Source: Bosea sp. (in: a-proteobacteria)
Lineage (GTDB): Bacteria; Pseudomonadota; Alphaproteobacteria; Rhizobiales; Beijerinckiaceae
Reading direction: 5' to 3'
Assembly (NCBI GenBank): GCA_023910605.1
Contig: JAAVVV010000001.1
Coordinates: 1,106,698-1,170,697 of the forward strand
Length of the DNA: 64,000 bases
The first letter of the stretch is position 1, and the number at the start of each line of letters is the position of its first letter. The notes beneath the pieces are model-generated. The model had not been told where the DNA came from and ran no database searches. It was given only the letters and a program-made list of their open reading frames with translations. Shown piece after piece: positions 9,678-18,818 of this stretch. Both the position numbers and the translations under genes were made by a program.

Positions 9678-10472
9678 TCACGTCTTGGCGATCTGCCCCC
9701 GCAGCGCGGCGATCTCGGCCCGCAATGCCTTGAGTTCGGCGGCGATCATTTCGGCATCATGGGCCGGATGCGTCAGTTTGGGCGCCTCCGAGGCCGTGAC
9801 CTCGTCAAGCGCCGTCACGACGACGCCAATGAACAGGTTCAGCACCATGAAGGCGCTGAGCACCATGAACAGCATGACGAAAAGCCACCCCCATGTGTGG
9901 CCCTTCTCGACCAGCGGCTTGACGATGCCGTTGGACCAGTCGTCGAAGGTCATGGACTGGAACAGAGTGTAGGCTGTCGTGCCGATGGAGCCGAACAACT
10001 CGGGGTTGGTCTCGCCGAAGAGCTTGGTGCCCATCACGGCGAACACGTAATAGACCAGAACCAGCAGCAGGCCGATCGACCCCATGCCCGGCAGCGCGCC
10101 GATCAGGCCCGCGACGACCTTGCGCAGCGATGGCACGATGGTGATCAGCCTCAGCGCGCGCAGCACGCGCAGGGCCCGCAGCACCGACAGTGATTCCGAG
10201 GTCGGCACCAGAGCGATGCCGATCACGAACAGGTCGAACAGGCTCCACGGATCGCGGAAGAAGGCGCCGCGCTTGACGAACATGCGGGCCGCCAGCTCCA
10301 CCACGAAGATGGCGAGAATGATGCGGTCCAACGCGATCAGCAGCGGCCCGTAAGCGTCCATGACTGGCTTGGATGTCTCGAGCCCAAGCGTGATGGCGTT
10401 GATGATGATGAGGATCATCACCGCCCGCTCGGTGGCCGGATGGTTGATGATGGGGGCAAGGAAGGCAGTCAT
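9678..10472 (-). CDS. One-domain voltage-gated cation channel (NaChBac/NavAb type) with a TFDDWSN filter
   Basis: 264 aa, six transmembrane segments, tetramer expected. Starting at 10472 it aligns with my memory of NavAb without gaps from the N-terminus (LETS at 31-34) to the pore. S4 carries arginines at 99, 102, 105 and 108, one every third residue (the voltage sensor). The selectivity filter is TFDDWSN at 175-181, where sodium-selective relatives have TLESW. S6 is around FMVLNLFIGVVV. The C-terminal tail IAAELKALRAEIAALRGQI is a coiled coil, as in the family. An alternative start at 10493 adds 7 residues without a better ribosome site. Family firm; ion selectivity inferred. Confidence 0.9.
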   Translation of the reverse strand: MTAFLAPIINHPATERAVMILIIINAITLGLETSKPVMDAYGPLLIALDRIILAIFVVELAARMFVKRGAFFRDPWSLFDLFVIGIALVPTSESLSVLRALRVLRALRLITIVPSLRKVVAGLIGALPGMGSIGLLLVLVYYVFAVMGTKLFGETNPELFGSIGTTAYTLFQSMTFDDWSNGIVKPLVEKGHTWGWLFVMLFMVLSAFMVLNLFIGVVVTALDEVTASEAPKLTHPAHDAEMIAAELKALRAEIAALRGQIAKT

Positions 10473-10534
10473 GGCGAGGTCCGTCGGCGGCATTGATTCG
10501 CTGCGCCGCAAACTGGGGCCTGGCCTGCAAAAAT

Positions 10535-10561
10535 CAACGGCGGCCTTGGCGGCCGCCGTTG
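10535..10561 (-). terminator. Rho-independent terminator after cysK
   Basis: Perfect 11-bp stem (10535-10545 pairs with 10551-10561), 5-base loop, very GC-rich. Read on the minus strand it is followed by A then five T. It lies 34 bases past the stop of the second cysteine synthase and before the ion channel start at 10472, so it should uncouple the two genes. Confidence 0.8.
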
Positions 10562-10594
10562 TTAATCTGGGGACAGAAGGAAAGCGCAGCCCCT

Positions 10595-11569
10595 TCAAAG
10601 CCCTTCGAACAGCGCGCTCGAGATGTAGCGCTCGGCGAAGGAGGGGATGATGATGACGATGTTCTTGCCCTCCATGCCCGGCCGGCTGGCGAGTTCGAGC
10701 GCCCCCGCCACGGCCGCGCCGGAGGAAATGCCGCCGGGAACACCTTCGAGGCGCGCCAGCAGCCGCGCCGTCTCGAAGGCCGTCTGGTTGCCCACCGTCA
10801 CCACCTCGTCGATCACGGAGCGGTCGAGCACGTTGGGCACGAAGCCCGCGCCGATGCCCTGGATCTTGTGCGGCCCCGCCTGGCCTCCGGACAGCACCGG
10901 GCTGTCCTCGGGCTCCACGGCAACGATCCTGAGCGCCGGCTTGCGGGCCTTCAGCACCTGGCCCACGCCGGTGATGGTGCCGCCTGTGCCGACGCCGGAA
11001 ACAAAATAGTCGATCTCGCCCCTGGTGTCGTTCCAGATCTCCTCCGCCGTGGTGCGGCGATGGATCTCGGGGTTCGAGGGGTTCTCGAACTGCCCGGCGA
11101 TGATGGCGCCGGGGATTTCCGCCTGAAGCTCATGGGCACGGGCCAGGGCACCGCGCATGCCCTGCGGTCCTGGCGTCAGCACCAGCTCCGCGCCGAGCAG
11201 CGCCAGCATCTTGCGCCGCTCCAGCGACATGGTCTCGGGCATGACAAGAACCATGCGGTAGCCGCGCGCAGCCGCCACGAAAGCGAGTGCGATCCCGGTG
11301 TTGCCGGACGTGGCCTCGATCAGCGTCCCGCCTGCCTTGAGCCGGCCGGACGCCTCAAGCGCATCAACCATGCTGACGCCGATCCGGTCCTTGACGCTGG
11401 CGATCGGGTTGAAGAACTCGAGCTTGGCCAGAAGATTGGCCTTGATGCCGCGCTCGGCGCCGATGCGCCTGAGCCGGACGATGGGCGTGTCGCCGATCGT
11501 GTCAGTGATCGAATCATAGATGAGGCCGCGCCCGGGGGGCTTTGCGTCTGGCGTGTGCGCTGTGGACAT
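10595..11569 (-). CDS. cysK: Cysteine synthase A (second copy)
   Basis: 324 aa, the usual CysK length. Makes cysteine from O-acetylserine and sulfide. PLP lysine in NPIASVKDR, substrate loop [11 protein letters not shown], phosphate loop [12 protein letters not shown] and C-terminal [11 protein letters not shown] are all textbook. An Rrf2 regulator gene lies 81 bases upstream on the same strand, suggesting cysteine- or sulfur-responsive control. The ribosome binding site AGGAGAG (about 11574-11580) is one arm of a perfect inverted repeat, described separately. A strong terminator follows the gene. Confidence 0.95.
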   Translation of the reverse strand: MSTAHTPDAKPPGRGLIYDSITDTIGDTPIVRLRRIGAERGIKANLLAKLEFFNPIASVKDRIGVSMVDALEASGRLKAGGTLIEATSGNTGIALAFVAAARGYRMVLVMPETMSLERRKMLALLGAELVLTPGPQGMRGALARAHELQAEIPGAIIAGQFENPSNPEIHRRTTAEEIWNDTRGEIDYFVSGVGTGGTITGVGQVLKARKPALRIVAVEPEDSPVLSGGQAGPHKIQGIGAGFVPNVLDRSVIDEVVTVGNQTAFETARLLARLEGVPGGISSGAAVAGALELASRPGMEGKNIVIIIPSFAERYISSALFEGL

Positions 11570-11571
11570 GG

Positions 11572-11596
11572 AACTCTCCTTCCGTAGAGGAGAGTT
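11572..11596 (-). promoter_or_regulatory. Leader hairpin that covers the cysK ribosome binding site
   Basis: Perfect 9-bp inverted repeat: AACTCTCCT (11572-11580) and AGGAGAGTT (11588-11596), 7-base loop. On the minus-strand transcript the 3' arm contains the AGGAG Shine-Dalgarno, 2 bases before the ATG at 11569. Folding would block initiation, so this looks like translational control, though a DNA operator is possible. Confidence 0.55.
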
Positions 11597-11611
11597 AAGC
11601 GCGACTCCGTT

Positions 11612-11654
11612 ATTTTACAAGAGAAATCGCGAATTGAAATAATTCACATTTCAA
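11612..11654 (-). promoter_or_regulatory. Candidate cysK promoter with palindromic operator
   Basis: In an AT-rich gap, TTGAAAT (11634-11640) and ATTTCAA (11648-11654) form a perfect inverted repeat with 7 bases between. It overlaps the last codons of the upstream Rrf2 gene. On the minus strand TAAAAT (11612-11617) could be the -10, with the repeat covering the -35 position. Spacing and location suit a regulator such as the neighbouring Rrf2 protein; this link is inferred. Confidence 0.5.
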
Positions 11655-12103
11655 ATCGTGAAATCTGCCGTCATGCCGTCCAGGCCGAAGACGCGCTGCT
11701 TTTCGGCATTCTTGCACAAGTCCTCGACCGTGATGCCGTCGAGCCTCGTCAGGAAGGCCTCGCCCGCGGCGCGGACCTCCGGCCCCACGATTTCGTCGAC
11801 CAGGCGTGAATGGGGCAGGGGCGGCAGGTCATCCTCTCCGGTGGCCGACATGGCGGCGCGCACCACATCGCCAGCGGTGATGCGGCGGCGCTCCCGCGCC
11901 AGCTCATAGCCGCCGCGCGGCCCGCGCACGCCCTTGAGGATGCCATGGCGGACCAGCGCCTGCAGCACCGTCTCCAGATGCCGGGGCGGCAGATCGTGGC
12001 GCGCCGCCAGCATCTTGGCCGAAACCGGAAGGGGGCGGGCGTGGAGGGCGATGTCGACGACGGCTGCGATGGACAGAAGGCTGCGGCGCGAAAGCAGGAT
12101 CAT
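11651..12103 (-). CDS. Rrf2-family transcription regulator (CymR-like)
   Basis: 150 aa. Winged helix-turn-helix of the Rrf2 family: LSRRSLLSIAAVVDIALH, then LPPRHLETVLQALVRHGILKGVRGPRGGYELAR, the recognition helix and GGYxLA wing. Rrf2 proteins such as IscR and NsrR bind a cluster through three cysteines in the middle region. Here the only cysteine is in LCKNAEKQ near the C-terminus, so no Fe-S cluster is expected. Cluster-free Rrf2 proteins include CymR, which controls cysteine metabolism with CysK as partner. Its position directly upstream of cysK supports a similar role. Family certain, target inferred. Confidence 0.85.
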   Translation of the reverse strand: MILLSRRSLLSIAAVVDIALHARPLPVSAKMLAARHDLPPRHLETVLQALVRHGILKGVRGPRGGYELARERRRITAGDVVRAAMSATGEDDLPPLPHSRLVDEIVGPEVRAAGEAFLTRLDGITVEDLCKNAEKQRVFGLDGMTADFTI

Positions 12104-12155
12104 GCTGGAAAGACACCTTTGCTATGGACGGACGACGTGGCAAGCGACCCGCTTC

Positions 12156-12626
12156 TCAGCCCCCCAGTCCGGTCGAGCCGAACCCGCCTGTCCCGCGCGG
12201 AGTCCGGTCGAGGCTGGAGACCTCGATCAGGACCGCGCGCGAAACCGGCGCGAGAACAAGTTGCGCGATCCTGTCACCCCGGCGCAACTCGAACGAGTCA
12301 GGCCCGAGATTGACCAGGATCACATTGATTTCACCCCGATAGTCCGCATCGATGGTTCCGGGGCTGTTCAGCACCGTCACCCCATGCTTGACGGCCAGCC
12401 CCGAGCGCGGCCGGACCTGCGCTTCGAAGCCTGGAGGAATCTGGAGCGCGATGCCTGTCGGGACAAGGACCCGCTCGCCGCTTCGCAGCGTGACGCTTTC
12501 GCCTGCTGGGATCGCCGCCCGCAGATCGAGCCCTGCCGCCTGCCCCGAGGCATAATCCGGCAGGGCCAGCCCGGCGCCATGCGGCAGCCTCAGCAGCTTC
12601 AGGGGAACTGGATCGGCGCCGGTCAT
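12156..12626 (-). CDS. dut: dUTP diphosphatase
   Basis: 156 aa. Hydrolyses dUTP to dUMP, keeping uracil out of DNA and supplying dTMP synthesis. All five trimeric dUTPase motifs are seen in order: [39 protein letters not shown] and the C-terminal [10 protein letters not shown] arm. The ATG overlaps the coaBC stop by 4 bases (ATGA), the standard coaBC-dut pairing. Confidence 0.97.
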   Translation of the reverse strand: MTGADPVPLKLLRLPHGAGLALPDYASGQAAGLDLRAAIPAGESVTLRSGERVLVPTGIALQIPPGFEAQVRPRSGLAVKHGVTVLNSPGTIDADYRGEINVILVNLGPDSFELRRGDRIAQLVLAPVSRAVLIEVSSLDRTPRGTGGFGSTGLGG

Positions 12627-13846
12627 GTCGCGCGTGGATCGAGCGTGGCCATGTGCAGCACAAGCCGCCGGGCCACTTCGTCCTTGCTCAGGATCGGCCA
12701 GGATGTCACGCCGGCGGCGCTGACCAGATGCACGGCGTTCGCGTCGCCGCCCATCACGCCGCCCGCGATGCCGGAGCCCGACAGGCTGACATCATTGGCG
12801 ACGATGAGGTCGCAGCCCTTGCGCGCGAGCTTGGCCCTCGCGTTGTCGATGACCGCCTCGGTCTCGGCGGCGAAGCCGATCACCAGCGGCGGCCGGCCGG
12901 CGCCCTGCTGTGCGATGATGGCCAGGATGTCCGGATTTGGCGTCAGCACCAGGGATGGCGCCTCGCCCCGGTCCTTCTTGAGTTTCCGCCCCGCGCTGTT
13001 CTGCACCCGCCAATCCGCCACCGCGGCGGCGAAGATCGCGATGTCGGCCGGCAGCGCGGCCTCGACCGCGGCAAGCATCTCGTTGGCGGTCTCGACATGG
13101 ACCGTGGTGACGCCGGCGGGATCGCCAAGGGTCACGGGGCCGCTGATCAGCGTCACCTGCGCGCCCGCCCTTGCCGCCGCTTCGGCGATGGCGTGGCCCT
13201 GCTTTCCGGACGAACGGTTGGCGATGTAGCGCACCGGGTCGATCGGCTCATGCGTCGGCCCGGATGTGACCAGCACATGCCGGCCCGACAGGGGCCTGGC
13301 CTCCGGCGCAAGCATGGCCTCGATCGCGGCGACGATCTCGGAGGGCTCGGCCATGCGGCCCGGCCCATATTCGCCGCAGGCCATGTCGCCCTCGTTGGGG
13401 CCGACCACGCTCACGCCGTCGGCGACAAGCGTGGCGAGGTTGCGCTGCGTTGCCGGATGCAGCCACATCCGCACGTTCATCGCGGGCGCGATCAGCACGC
13501 GCTTGTCGGTCGCCAGCAGGGCCGTGGCGGCGAGGTCGCTGGCCTGGCCGCCCGCCATCCGCGCGATGAGGTCGGCCGTGGCGGGGGCGGCGACGACAAG
13601 ATCGGCGGCGCGCGAGAGCTGGATGTGACCCATCTGCACCTCGTCGGTCAGCGAGAACAGGTCGTCATGGACCTTCTCCCCGGAAAGCGCCGCGATGGAG
13701 AGCGGCGTCACGAATTGCGCGCCTGCCCGGGTCAGGATGGTGCGCACATGGCCGCCGCGCTTCTTCACCTCGCGGATCAGTTCGAGCGATTTGTAGGCCG
13801 CGATGCCGCCGCCGATGATGATCAGGATGGTCTTGCCATGAAGCAT
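12623..13846 (-). CDS. coaBC: Bifunctional phosphopantothenoylcysteine decarboxylase / phosphopantothenate-cysteine ligase
   Basis: 407 aa. Two successive steps of coenzyme A synthesis. The N-terminal flavin-containing CoaC domain has [14 protein letters not shown], the active-site APAMNVRMW and a [19 protein letters not shown] segment. The C-terminal CoaB domain begins near residue 185 with [22 protein letters not shown] and contains AAAVADWRV. The frame runs on upstream to 13978, but only the ATG at 13846 gives the expected [18 protein letters not shown] start. Coupled to dut by a 4-base overlap. Confidence 0.96.
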   Translation of the reverse strand: MLHGKTILIIIGGGIAAYKSLELIREVKKRGGHVRTILTRAGAQFVTPLSIAALSGEKVHDDLFSLTDEVQMGHIQLSRAADLVVAAPATADLIARMAGGQASDLAATALLATDKRVLIAPAMNVRMWLHPATQRNLATLVADGVSVVGPNEGDMACGEYGPGRMAEPSEIVAAIEAMLAPEARPLSGRHVLVTSGPTHEPIDPVRYIANRSSGKQGHAIAEAAARAGAQVTLISGPVTLGDPAGVTTVHVETANEMLAAVEAALPADIAIFAAAVADWRVQNSAGRKLKKDRGEAPSLVLTPNPDILAIIAQQGAGRPPLVIGFAAETEAVIDNARAKLARKGCDLIVANDVSLSGSGIAGGVMGGDANAVHLVSAAGVTSWPILSKDEVARRLVLHMATLDPRAT

Positions 13847-13892
13847 GGGGTCGTTTCTGCCGGATGACGTGCCGCGTGGGGCGCTACGCTTA

Positions 13893-15365
13893 TCACCGAA
13901 ATGGCGGCTCGTCGAAGCTGCGCAGCTTGCGTGAATGGATGCTGGAGCCGGCCTGCTTGAGCAGTTCCACCGTCTCAATGCCGATCTTCAGGTGCTCGTT
14001 GACCGCCCGCTCATAGAAGGCGTTGGCCGCGCCGGGTAGCTTGATCTCGCCATGAAGCGGCTTGTCCGACACGCACAGCAACGTGCCGTAAGGCACGCGC
14101 AGCCGATAGCCCTGCGCCGCGATGGTGCCTGACTCCATGTCCACAGCAATGGCGCGGGACTGGTTGATGCGCGTGCGCACCGCGCTCCATTGCAGCTCCC
14201 AGTTCCTGTCGTCGAAAGTGACCACGGTGCCGGTGCGCAGCCGGTTCTTCAGCGCCTCGCCGCTCTCGCCCGTGACGCGCGCCGCCGCCTGCTGCAGCGC
14301 GATCTGGACCTCGGCCAGCGCCGGAATCGGGATCTCTGGCGGCAGCAGATCGCTCAGGATGCGGTCCTGCCGGAAATAGGCATGGGCAAGCACGTAATCG
14401 CCGATGACCTGGGCATGGCGCAGCCCTCCGCAATGGCCGATCATCAGCCAGGCATTGGGCCTGAGCACCGCAAGATGATCGGTGATGTTCTTGGCGTTGG
14501 AGGGTCCCACCCCGATGTTCACGAGCGTGATGCCCTGCCCGTCGGCCTTGACGAGGTGGTAGGCCGGCATCTGGAACCGGTGCCAGGGAGCGGCGGCGAG
14601 ACGGGCCAGCGCGGACTCATCCGCGCTGCGCGCATCGATCACCAGCCCGCCCGGCGCCACCAGCCGCTCCGCCTCGCCGCTGCGGATCATCTCGATGCCG
14701 TGGCGCACGAACTGGTCGACATAGCGGTGGTAGTTGGTGAGCAGGATCCAGCGCTGGAAGCCGCGCCAGTCGGTTCCGGTGTAGTGGATCAGGCGGCGCA
14801 GCGAATAGTCGGTCCGCACCGCATCGAACAGGCTCAGCGGCCTCGGCTCCGGCCCCGACAGGTCGAAGGTGCCGTCCGCGATCTCATCGCCGATGGTGGA
14901 GAGCAGCGGCACGGGAAAGTGCCGCGCCAGCTCCTGCGCCGTGACCCCGCCACGCGCCAGCTCGTCGCCGCCCTGCAGCGCATAAGGATAGGGGATCTCC
15001 TGCTCGCTGACACCCACCTCCATCGTCGCGCCGTAGTCCTCCACCAGCGGCGTGAGCTGGTCCAGCAGATAGGCCCGGAATTCGGCCGGATGGGTCACCG
15101 TGGTGGCGTAGACGCCCGGAGCGGAGAAGCGCGCATAGCCGCGCCGCGTCACATGCTGCGTCCTGTCCGGATCATAGCTCAACCGAAGCTCCGGATAGCG
15201 GAAGCGGGCGCGCTGTTCGGACGTGGGGATGGTGCGTTCGGTCAGGTAGGCGTCGAGCGCCTTGCGGATGGCTGCGGTGGCCGACTCGTAAAGCTCCTGA
15301 AGCCGTTCGAGGGCTTCCTCGGGAGTCGAGACCGGCCTGTAGGACGACGTCTTCGGCTTTGTCAT
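13893..15365 (-). CDS. amn: AMP nucleosidase
   Basis: 490 aa, matching the proteobacterial Amn length. Splits AMP into adenine and ribose-5-phosphate, setting adenylate levels. The N-terminal Amn-specific domain is followed by a nucleoside phosphorylase-type domain, with NIGVGPSNAKNITDHLAVLRP, the phosphate-site region HCGGLRHAQ and AVDMESGTIAAQGYR (the purine/ribose-binding MES glutamate). A single clear start at 15365. Nothing nearby shares the pathway. Confidence 0.95.
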   Translation of the reverse strand: MTKPKTSSYRPVSTPEEALERLQELYESATAAIRKALDAYLTERTIPTSEQRARFRYPELRLSYDPDRTQHVTRRGYARFSAPGVYATTVTHPAEFRAYLLDQLTPLVEDYGATMEVGVSEQEIPYPYALQGGDELARGGVTAQELARHFPVPLLSTIGDEIADGTFDLSGPEPRPLSLFDAVRTDYSLRRLIHYTGTDWRGFQRWILLTNYHRYVDQFVRHGIEMIRSGEAERLVAPGGLVIDARSADESALARLAAAPWHRFQMPAYHLVKADGQGITLVNIGVGPSNAKNITDHLAVLRPNAWLMIGHCGGLRHAQVIGDYVLAHAYFRQDRILSDLLPPEIPIPALAEVQIALQQAAARVTGESGEALKNRLRTGTVVTFDDRNWELQWSAVRTRINQSRAIAVDMESGTIAAQGYRLRVPYGTLLCVSDKPLHGEIKLPGAANAFYERAVNEHLKIGIETVELLKQAGSSIHSRKLRSFDEPPFR

Positions 15366-15428
15366 GGACTAGATATGCCAAGCAGTGCGCGGCTGGCAAC
15401 CGTGGCCAGGGCTCGCGACCCGTCGCCC

Positions 15429-16991
15429 TCAGCTGGCCAGCGCCATCCAGCCCACCAGGATGGTGATGATCGCGAGCATGACGATGCCGAAGCGGTTGTG
15501 CCGCGCCTCGGCCTTGCCGATCGCCTCGACTGTCTCCTCGTCGACCTTGAAGCCTGTCGCGGCGGCGGTCTCGAGGCGCTCCAGAAGGCGCTCGGTGCGG
15601 CCCACCATCTCGGGCAGCCGCGCCACGGCTCCTGCCAGCGAAAGCGCGCCGCGCCCCACATCCTCGATGCGGCCGACCGGGCCAAGATTGCGGGTGATCC
15701 AGGCGCGCACCACCGGCTCGGCGGTGCTCCACATGTCGAGCTTGGGGTCAAGCATGCGGCCCACGCCTTCGACCACGACCATGGTCTTCTGCAGCATCAC
15801 CAGCTCGGTCCGGGTCTTCATGTCGAAAAGTCCGGTGATCTCGAACAGCAGGGTGAGCACCTTGGCCATCGAGATCTCGTCGGCGCTGCGGTTATGGATC
15901 GGCTCGCCCACGGCGCGGATGGCCTGCGCGAAATCAGCCACCGAGTGATGCGCCGGCACATAGCCCGCCTCGAAATGCACCTCTGCTACGCGGCGATAGT
16001 CGCGCGTGATGAAGCCGAGCAGGATCTCCGCAAGGAAGCGGCGTTCCTTCGGCTCGAGCCGCCCCATGATGCCGCCATCCACCGCGACGAGGCGGCCCTG
16101 CGCGTCGATGAAGAGATTTCCCGGGTGCATGTCGGCATGGAAGAAGCCGTCGCGCAGTGTGTGCTTGAGGAAGGACTGGATCACGTTGCGCCCGAGCGCT
16201 ACCCGGTCATGGCCGGCGGCGTCGATGGCCGCGAGGTCGGACAGGCGGATGCCATCCACCCATTCCGCCACGAGAATGTCGCGTCCCGTCAGTTCCCAAT
16301 CGGGCTTCGGCACGCGGAAATCCGTATCCTCGGCTGTGTTCTGCGCCAGCTCCGACAGGGCGGCGGCTTCAAGCCTGAGGTCCATCTCCATCACGACGGA
16401 GCGGATCAGCGTGTCCACCACGCCCGTCACGCGCAGCCGCTTGGCCTCACCGGAGAACTGCTCCGCCAGCTCGGCGCCCCGGCGCATGGCCCTGAGGTCG
16501 CGCCCGAAGCGGGCCCTGACATCGGGCCTCAGCACCTTCACCGCGACCTTGCGGCCATCCGCCGTTATGGCCGGATGAACCTGCGAGATCGAGGCTGCGG
16601 CGATGGGCTCGTCGAGCGCATGGAAGGCCTGCTTCCACGGCTTGCCGAGCGAAGCCTCGATCGTGGCGATCGCCACGGGCGTGGGGAAGGGCGGCATCCG
16701 GTCCTGAAGCTGCGACAGGTCTGCCGCGATCCGCGCGCCCACCACATCGGGACGCGTCGCGAGGAACTGGCCGAACTTGACATGGCTCGGCCCCAGCCGG
16801 GTCAGCGCGGCCGCCAGCCTCTCGGCGGAGCCCCCGACATCGCGCCGCTCGATGCGCCGCGCCAGCCACAGGCCCCAGCGCGGCGGGCCTGCCGGCAACG
16901 CGGCCGGATCGATGAGCGCCAGCGCGCCCTCGCGCGCCAGCACGAAGCCGACGCGCGTCAATCGCATCACGGAGGCGAGCGTCGAGAACAA
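15429..16991 (-). CDS. ubiB: UbiB ubiquinone biosynthesis kinase-like ATPase
   Basis: 520 aa. Atypical protein kinase-like family needed for ubiquinone synthesis, possibly by extracting lipid precursors with ATP. Seen: the family's KFGQ motif (KFGQFLATRPD), the A-rich ATP loop AAASISQVHPA, catalytic DMHPGNL and the metal-binding VDGGIMG, where many relatives have DFG or DCG. Two hydrophobic segments close the protein (IVMLAIITILVGWMAL is clear). It starts 18 bases after ubiE; the pair forms a ubiE-ubiB operon. Confidence 0.95.
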   Translation of the reverse strand: MFSTLASVMRLTRVGFVLAREGALALIDPAALPAGPPRWGLWLARRIERRDVGGSAERLAAALTRLGPSHVKFGQFLATRPDVVGARIAADLSQLQDRMPPFPTPVAIATIEASLGKPWKQAFHALDEPIAAASISQVHPAITADGRKVAVKVLRPDVRARFGRDLRAMRRGAELAEQFSGEAKRLRVTGVVDTLIRSVVMEMDLRLEAAALSELAQNTAEDTDFRVPKPDWELTGRDILVAEWVDGIRLSDLAAIDAAGHDRVALGRNVIQSFLKHTLRDGFFHADMHPGNLFIDAQGRLVAVDGGIMGRLEPKERRFLAEILLGFITRDYRRVAEVHFEAGYVPAHHSVADFAQAIRAVGEPIHNRSADEISMAKVLTLLFEITGLFDMKTRTELVMLQKTMVVVEGVGRMLDPKLDMWSTAEPVVRAWITRNLGPVGRIEDVGRGALSLAGAVARLPEMVGRTERLLERLETAAATGFKVDEETVEAIGKAEARHNRFGIVMLAIITILVGWMALAS

Positions 16992-17009
16992 GGTGCGCGC
17001 GGCCTTCGC

Positions 17010-17801
17010 TCAGAGCTTCCAGCCGGAATGGATCGCGACCACCCCGGCGGTGAGCATCGTGTGGCTGGCCCGCGCGAAGCCGGCCTGCGCGATCATGGCC
17101 TCGAAGGCGCGGGGCTTCGGAAACTGCCGGATGGATTCCACAAGATACTGGTAGGGCGCGGCTTCGCCGGTCACCATCCGGCCCAGCGGCGGGATGACGT
17201 TGAAGGAATAACTGTCATACACCGCATCGAGCATGGGAATGTCCACCTGGCTGAACTCGAGGCACAGGAAGCGGCCGCCGCGCTTGAGCACGCGGTAGGC
17301 CTCGGACAGCGCCTTGTCGATGCGCGGCACGTTCCGGATGCCGAAGGCGATGGTGTAGGCGTCGAACTGGCCGCCCTCCAATGGCAGGGCCTCGGCATTG
17401 GCCTCGACGAAAGCGATGCGGTCATCGCCGGGGAAGCGCTTTGCGGCGCGTTCGCGCCCGACGCCCAGCATGTCGCCATTGATGTCGAGCACGGTGACCT
17501 GCGTCTGCGGCCCGCCCGCCTCCAGCACGCGGAAGGCCACGTCGCCGGTGCCGCCCGCGACATCGAGGTGGCGGAATGGCCGCGTTCGCGAGGGCCGCGC
17601 CATGGACACCAGCACATCCTTCCAGACCCGGTGCAGCCCGGCCGACATGAAGTCGTTCATCAGGTCATAACGGCCCGCTACCTTGTGGAACACGTCGTCC
17701 ACCTTGGCCTGCTTGTCGGCGAGGCGGACGGTCTCGAAGCCGAAATGCGTGGCGTCGTCATGGTCATGCGCCGGGGGCGCGGGTCTGGCGTGCGTTTCCA
17801 T
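17010..17801 (-). CDS. ubiE: Ubiquinone/menaquinone C-methyltransferase
   Basis: 263 aa. SAM-dependent C-methylation in ubiquinone synthesis. Seen: [18 protein letters not shown] (UbiE signature 1), SAM motif [13 protein letters not shown], and [17 protein letters not shown] (signature 2). The frame is open far upstream toward 18155, but [10 protein letters not shown] at 17801 is the start that fits the family length, and the upstream part is antisense to mutM. Divergent from mutM with a 112-bp gap. Confidence 0.96.
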   Translation of the reverse strand: METHARPAPPAHDHDDATHFGFETVRLADKQAKVDDVFHKVAGRYDLMNDFMSAGLHRVWKDVLVSMARPSRTRPFRHLDVAGGTGDVAFRVLEAGGPQTQVTVLDINGDMLGVGRERAAKRFPGDDRIAFVEANAEALPLEGGQFDAYTIAFGIRNVPRIDKALSEAYRVLKRGGRFLCLEFSQVDIPMLDAVYDSYSFNVIPPLGRMVTGEAAPYQYLVESIRQFPKPRAFEAMIAQAGFARASHTMLTAGVVAIHSGWKL

Positions 17802-17913
17802 GGCGCACACATAGCGAAACTTGCGCCGCTGCGCTATGCGGGCATGACGCCACAGCGACTTGCTGCGAGCGCGCGAGAAGCCAGCCGCCTGCCCGTGACC
17901 TCGAAGGCCCGCC

Positions 17914-18801
17914 ATGCCCGAGCTGCCCGAAGTCGAAACCGTCCGCCGTGGGCTCGAGCCCGCGCTGGTCGGCGCGCGGATCGAAAGCCTCCAGCTGCGC
18001 CGCAAGAATCTGCGCTTCGCCTTCCCGGAGCGCTTCGTCGCGCGGGTCGAGGGCCAGAGGGTCCTGTCGCTCAGCCGGCGCGCCAAGTATCTCGTCGCGG
18101 AGCTCTCCTCGGGCGAGGCGCTGATCATGCATCTGGGCATGACCGGCCGCTTCATCGTGGAGGCGCCGGGCGCGCCCGCCCATGAGCCGGGCGAGTTCCA
18201 TGCGATGGTGAACCGTCACCCGGTTCATGATCATGTGGTGTTCGGGCTCGGCCAGCGCGGGCGCGTCACCTATAATGACGTGCGCCGCTTCGGCTTCATG
18301 GACCTTTCTCCCATGTCAGGGCTCCATGCCAGCCGCCATTTCGCGGCCATGGGGATCGAGCCGCTGGGCAACGAGCTGTCCGGGGAGATGCTGGCGCGGC
18401 TCTTTGCCGGCAAGCTGGCCCCGCTCAAGGCCGCGCTGCTCGATCAGCGGCTGATCGCGGGGCTGGGCAACATCTATGTCTGCGAGGCGCTGTTCCGCGC
18501 CGGGCTCCATCCGGAGCTGCCCGCCGGCGTGATCGCCACGCCCACGGGTCGGCCCCGCCCCAAGGCCCATGAGCTCGCCAGCATCATCCGGGATGTGCTT
18601 GAGGAGGCGATCGCCGCCGGCGGCTCGACCCTGCGCGACTTCGCCCATGCGGATGGATCGCTCGGCTATTTCCAGCATGCCTTCAGGGTCTATGGTCGCG
18701 AGGGAGAGCCGTGCGCGGCGGCCGGCTGCGGCAGCGCCGTCGCGCGCATCGTGCAGGCAGGCCGCTCCACCTTCTTCTGCGCCTCATGCCAGCCGCGCTG
18801 A
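17914..18801 (+). CDS. mutM: Formamidopyrimidine-DNA glycosylase
   Basis: 295 aa. Removes 8-oxoguanine and other oxidised purines from DNA and nicks the abasic site. The mature N-terminus [15 protein letters not shown] carries catalytic Pro2 and Glu3. HLGMTGR, the helix-two-turn-helix [20 protein letters not shown], and a C-terminal zinc finger (CAAAGC ... CASC) are intact. The ubiE/mutM divergence is common in alphaproteobacteria. Confidence 0.98.
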   Translation: MPELPEVETVRRGLEPALVGARIESLQLRRKNLRFAFPERFVARVEGQRVLSLSRRAKYLVAELSSGEALIMHLGMTGRFIVEAPGAPAHEPGEFHAMVNRHPVHDHVVFGLGQRGRVTYNDVRRFGFMDLSPMSGLHASRHFAAMGIEPLGNELSGEMLARLFAGKLAPLKAALLDQRLIAGLGNIYVCEALFRAGLHPELPAGVIATPTGRPRPKAHELASIIRDVLEEAIAAGGSTLRDFAHADGSLGYFQHAFRVYGREGEPCAAAGCGSAVARIVQAGRSTFFCASCQPR

Positions 18802-18818
18802 GGCAGGCCCCGCCGCGC

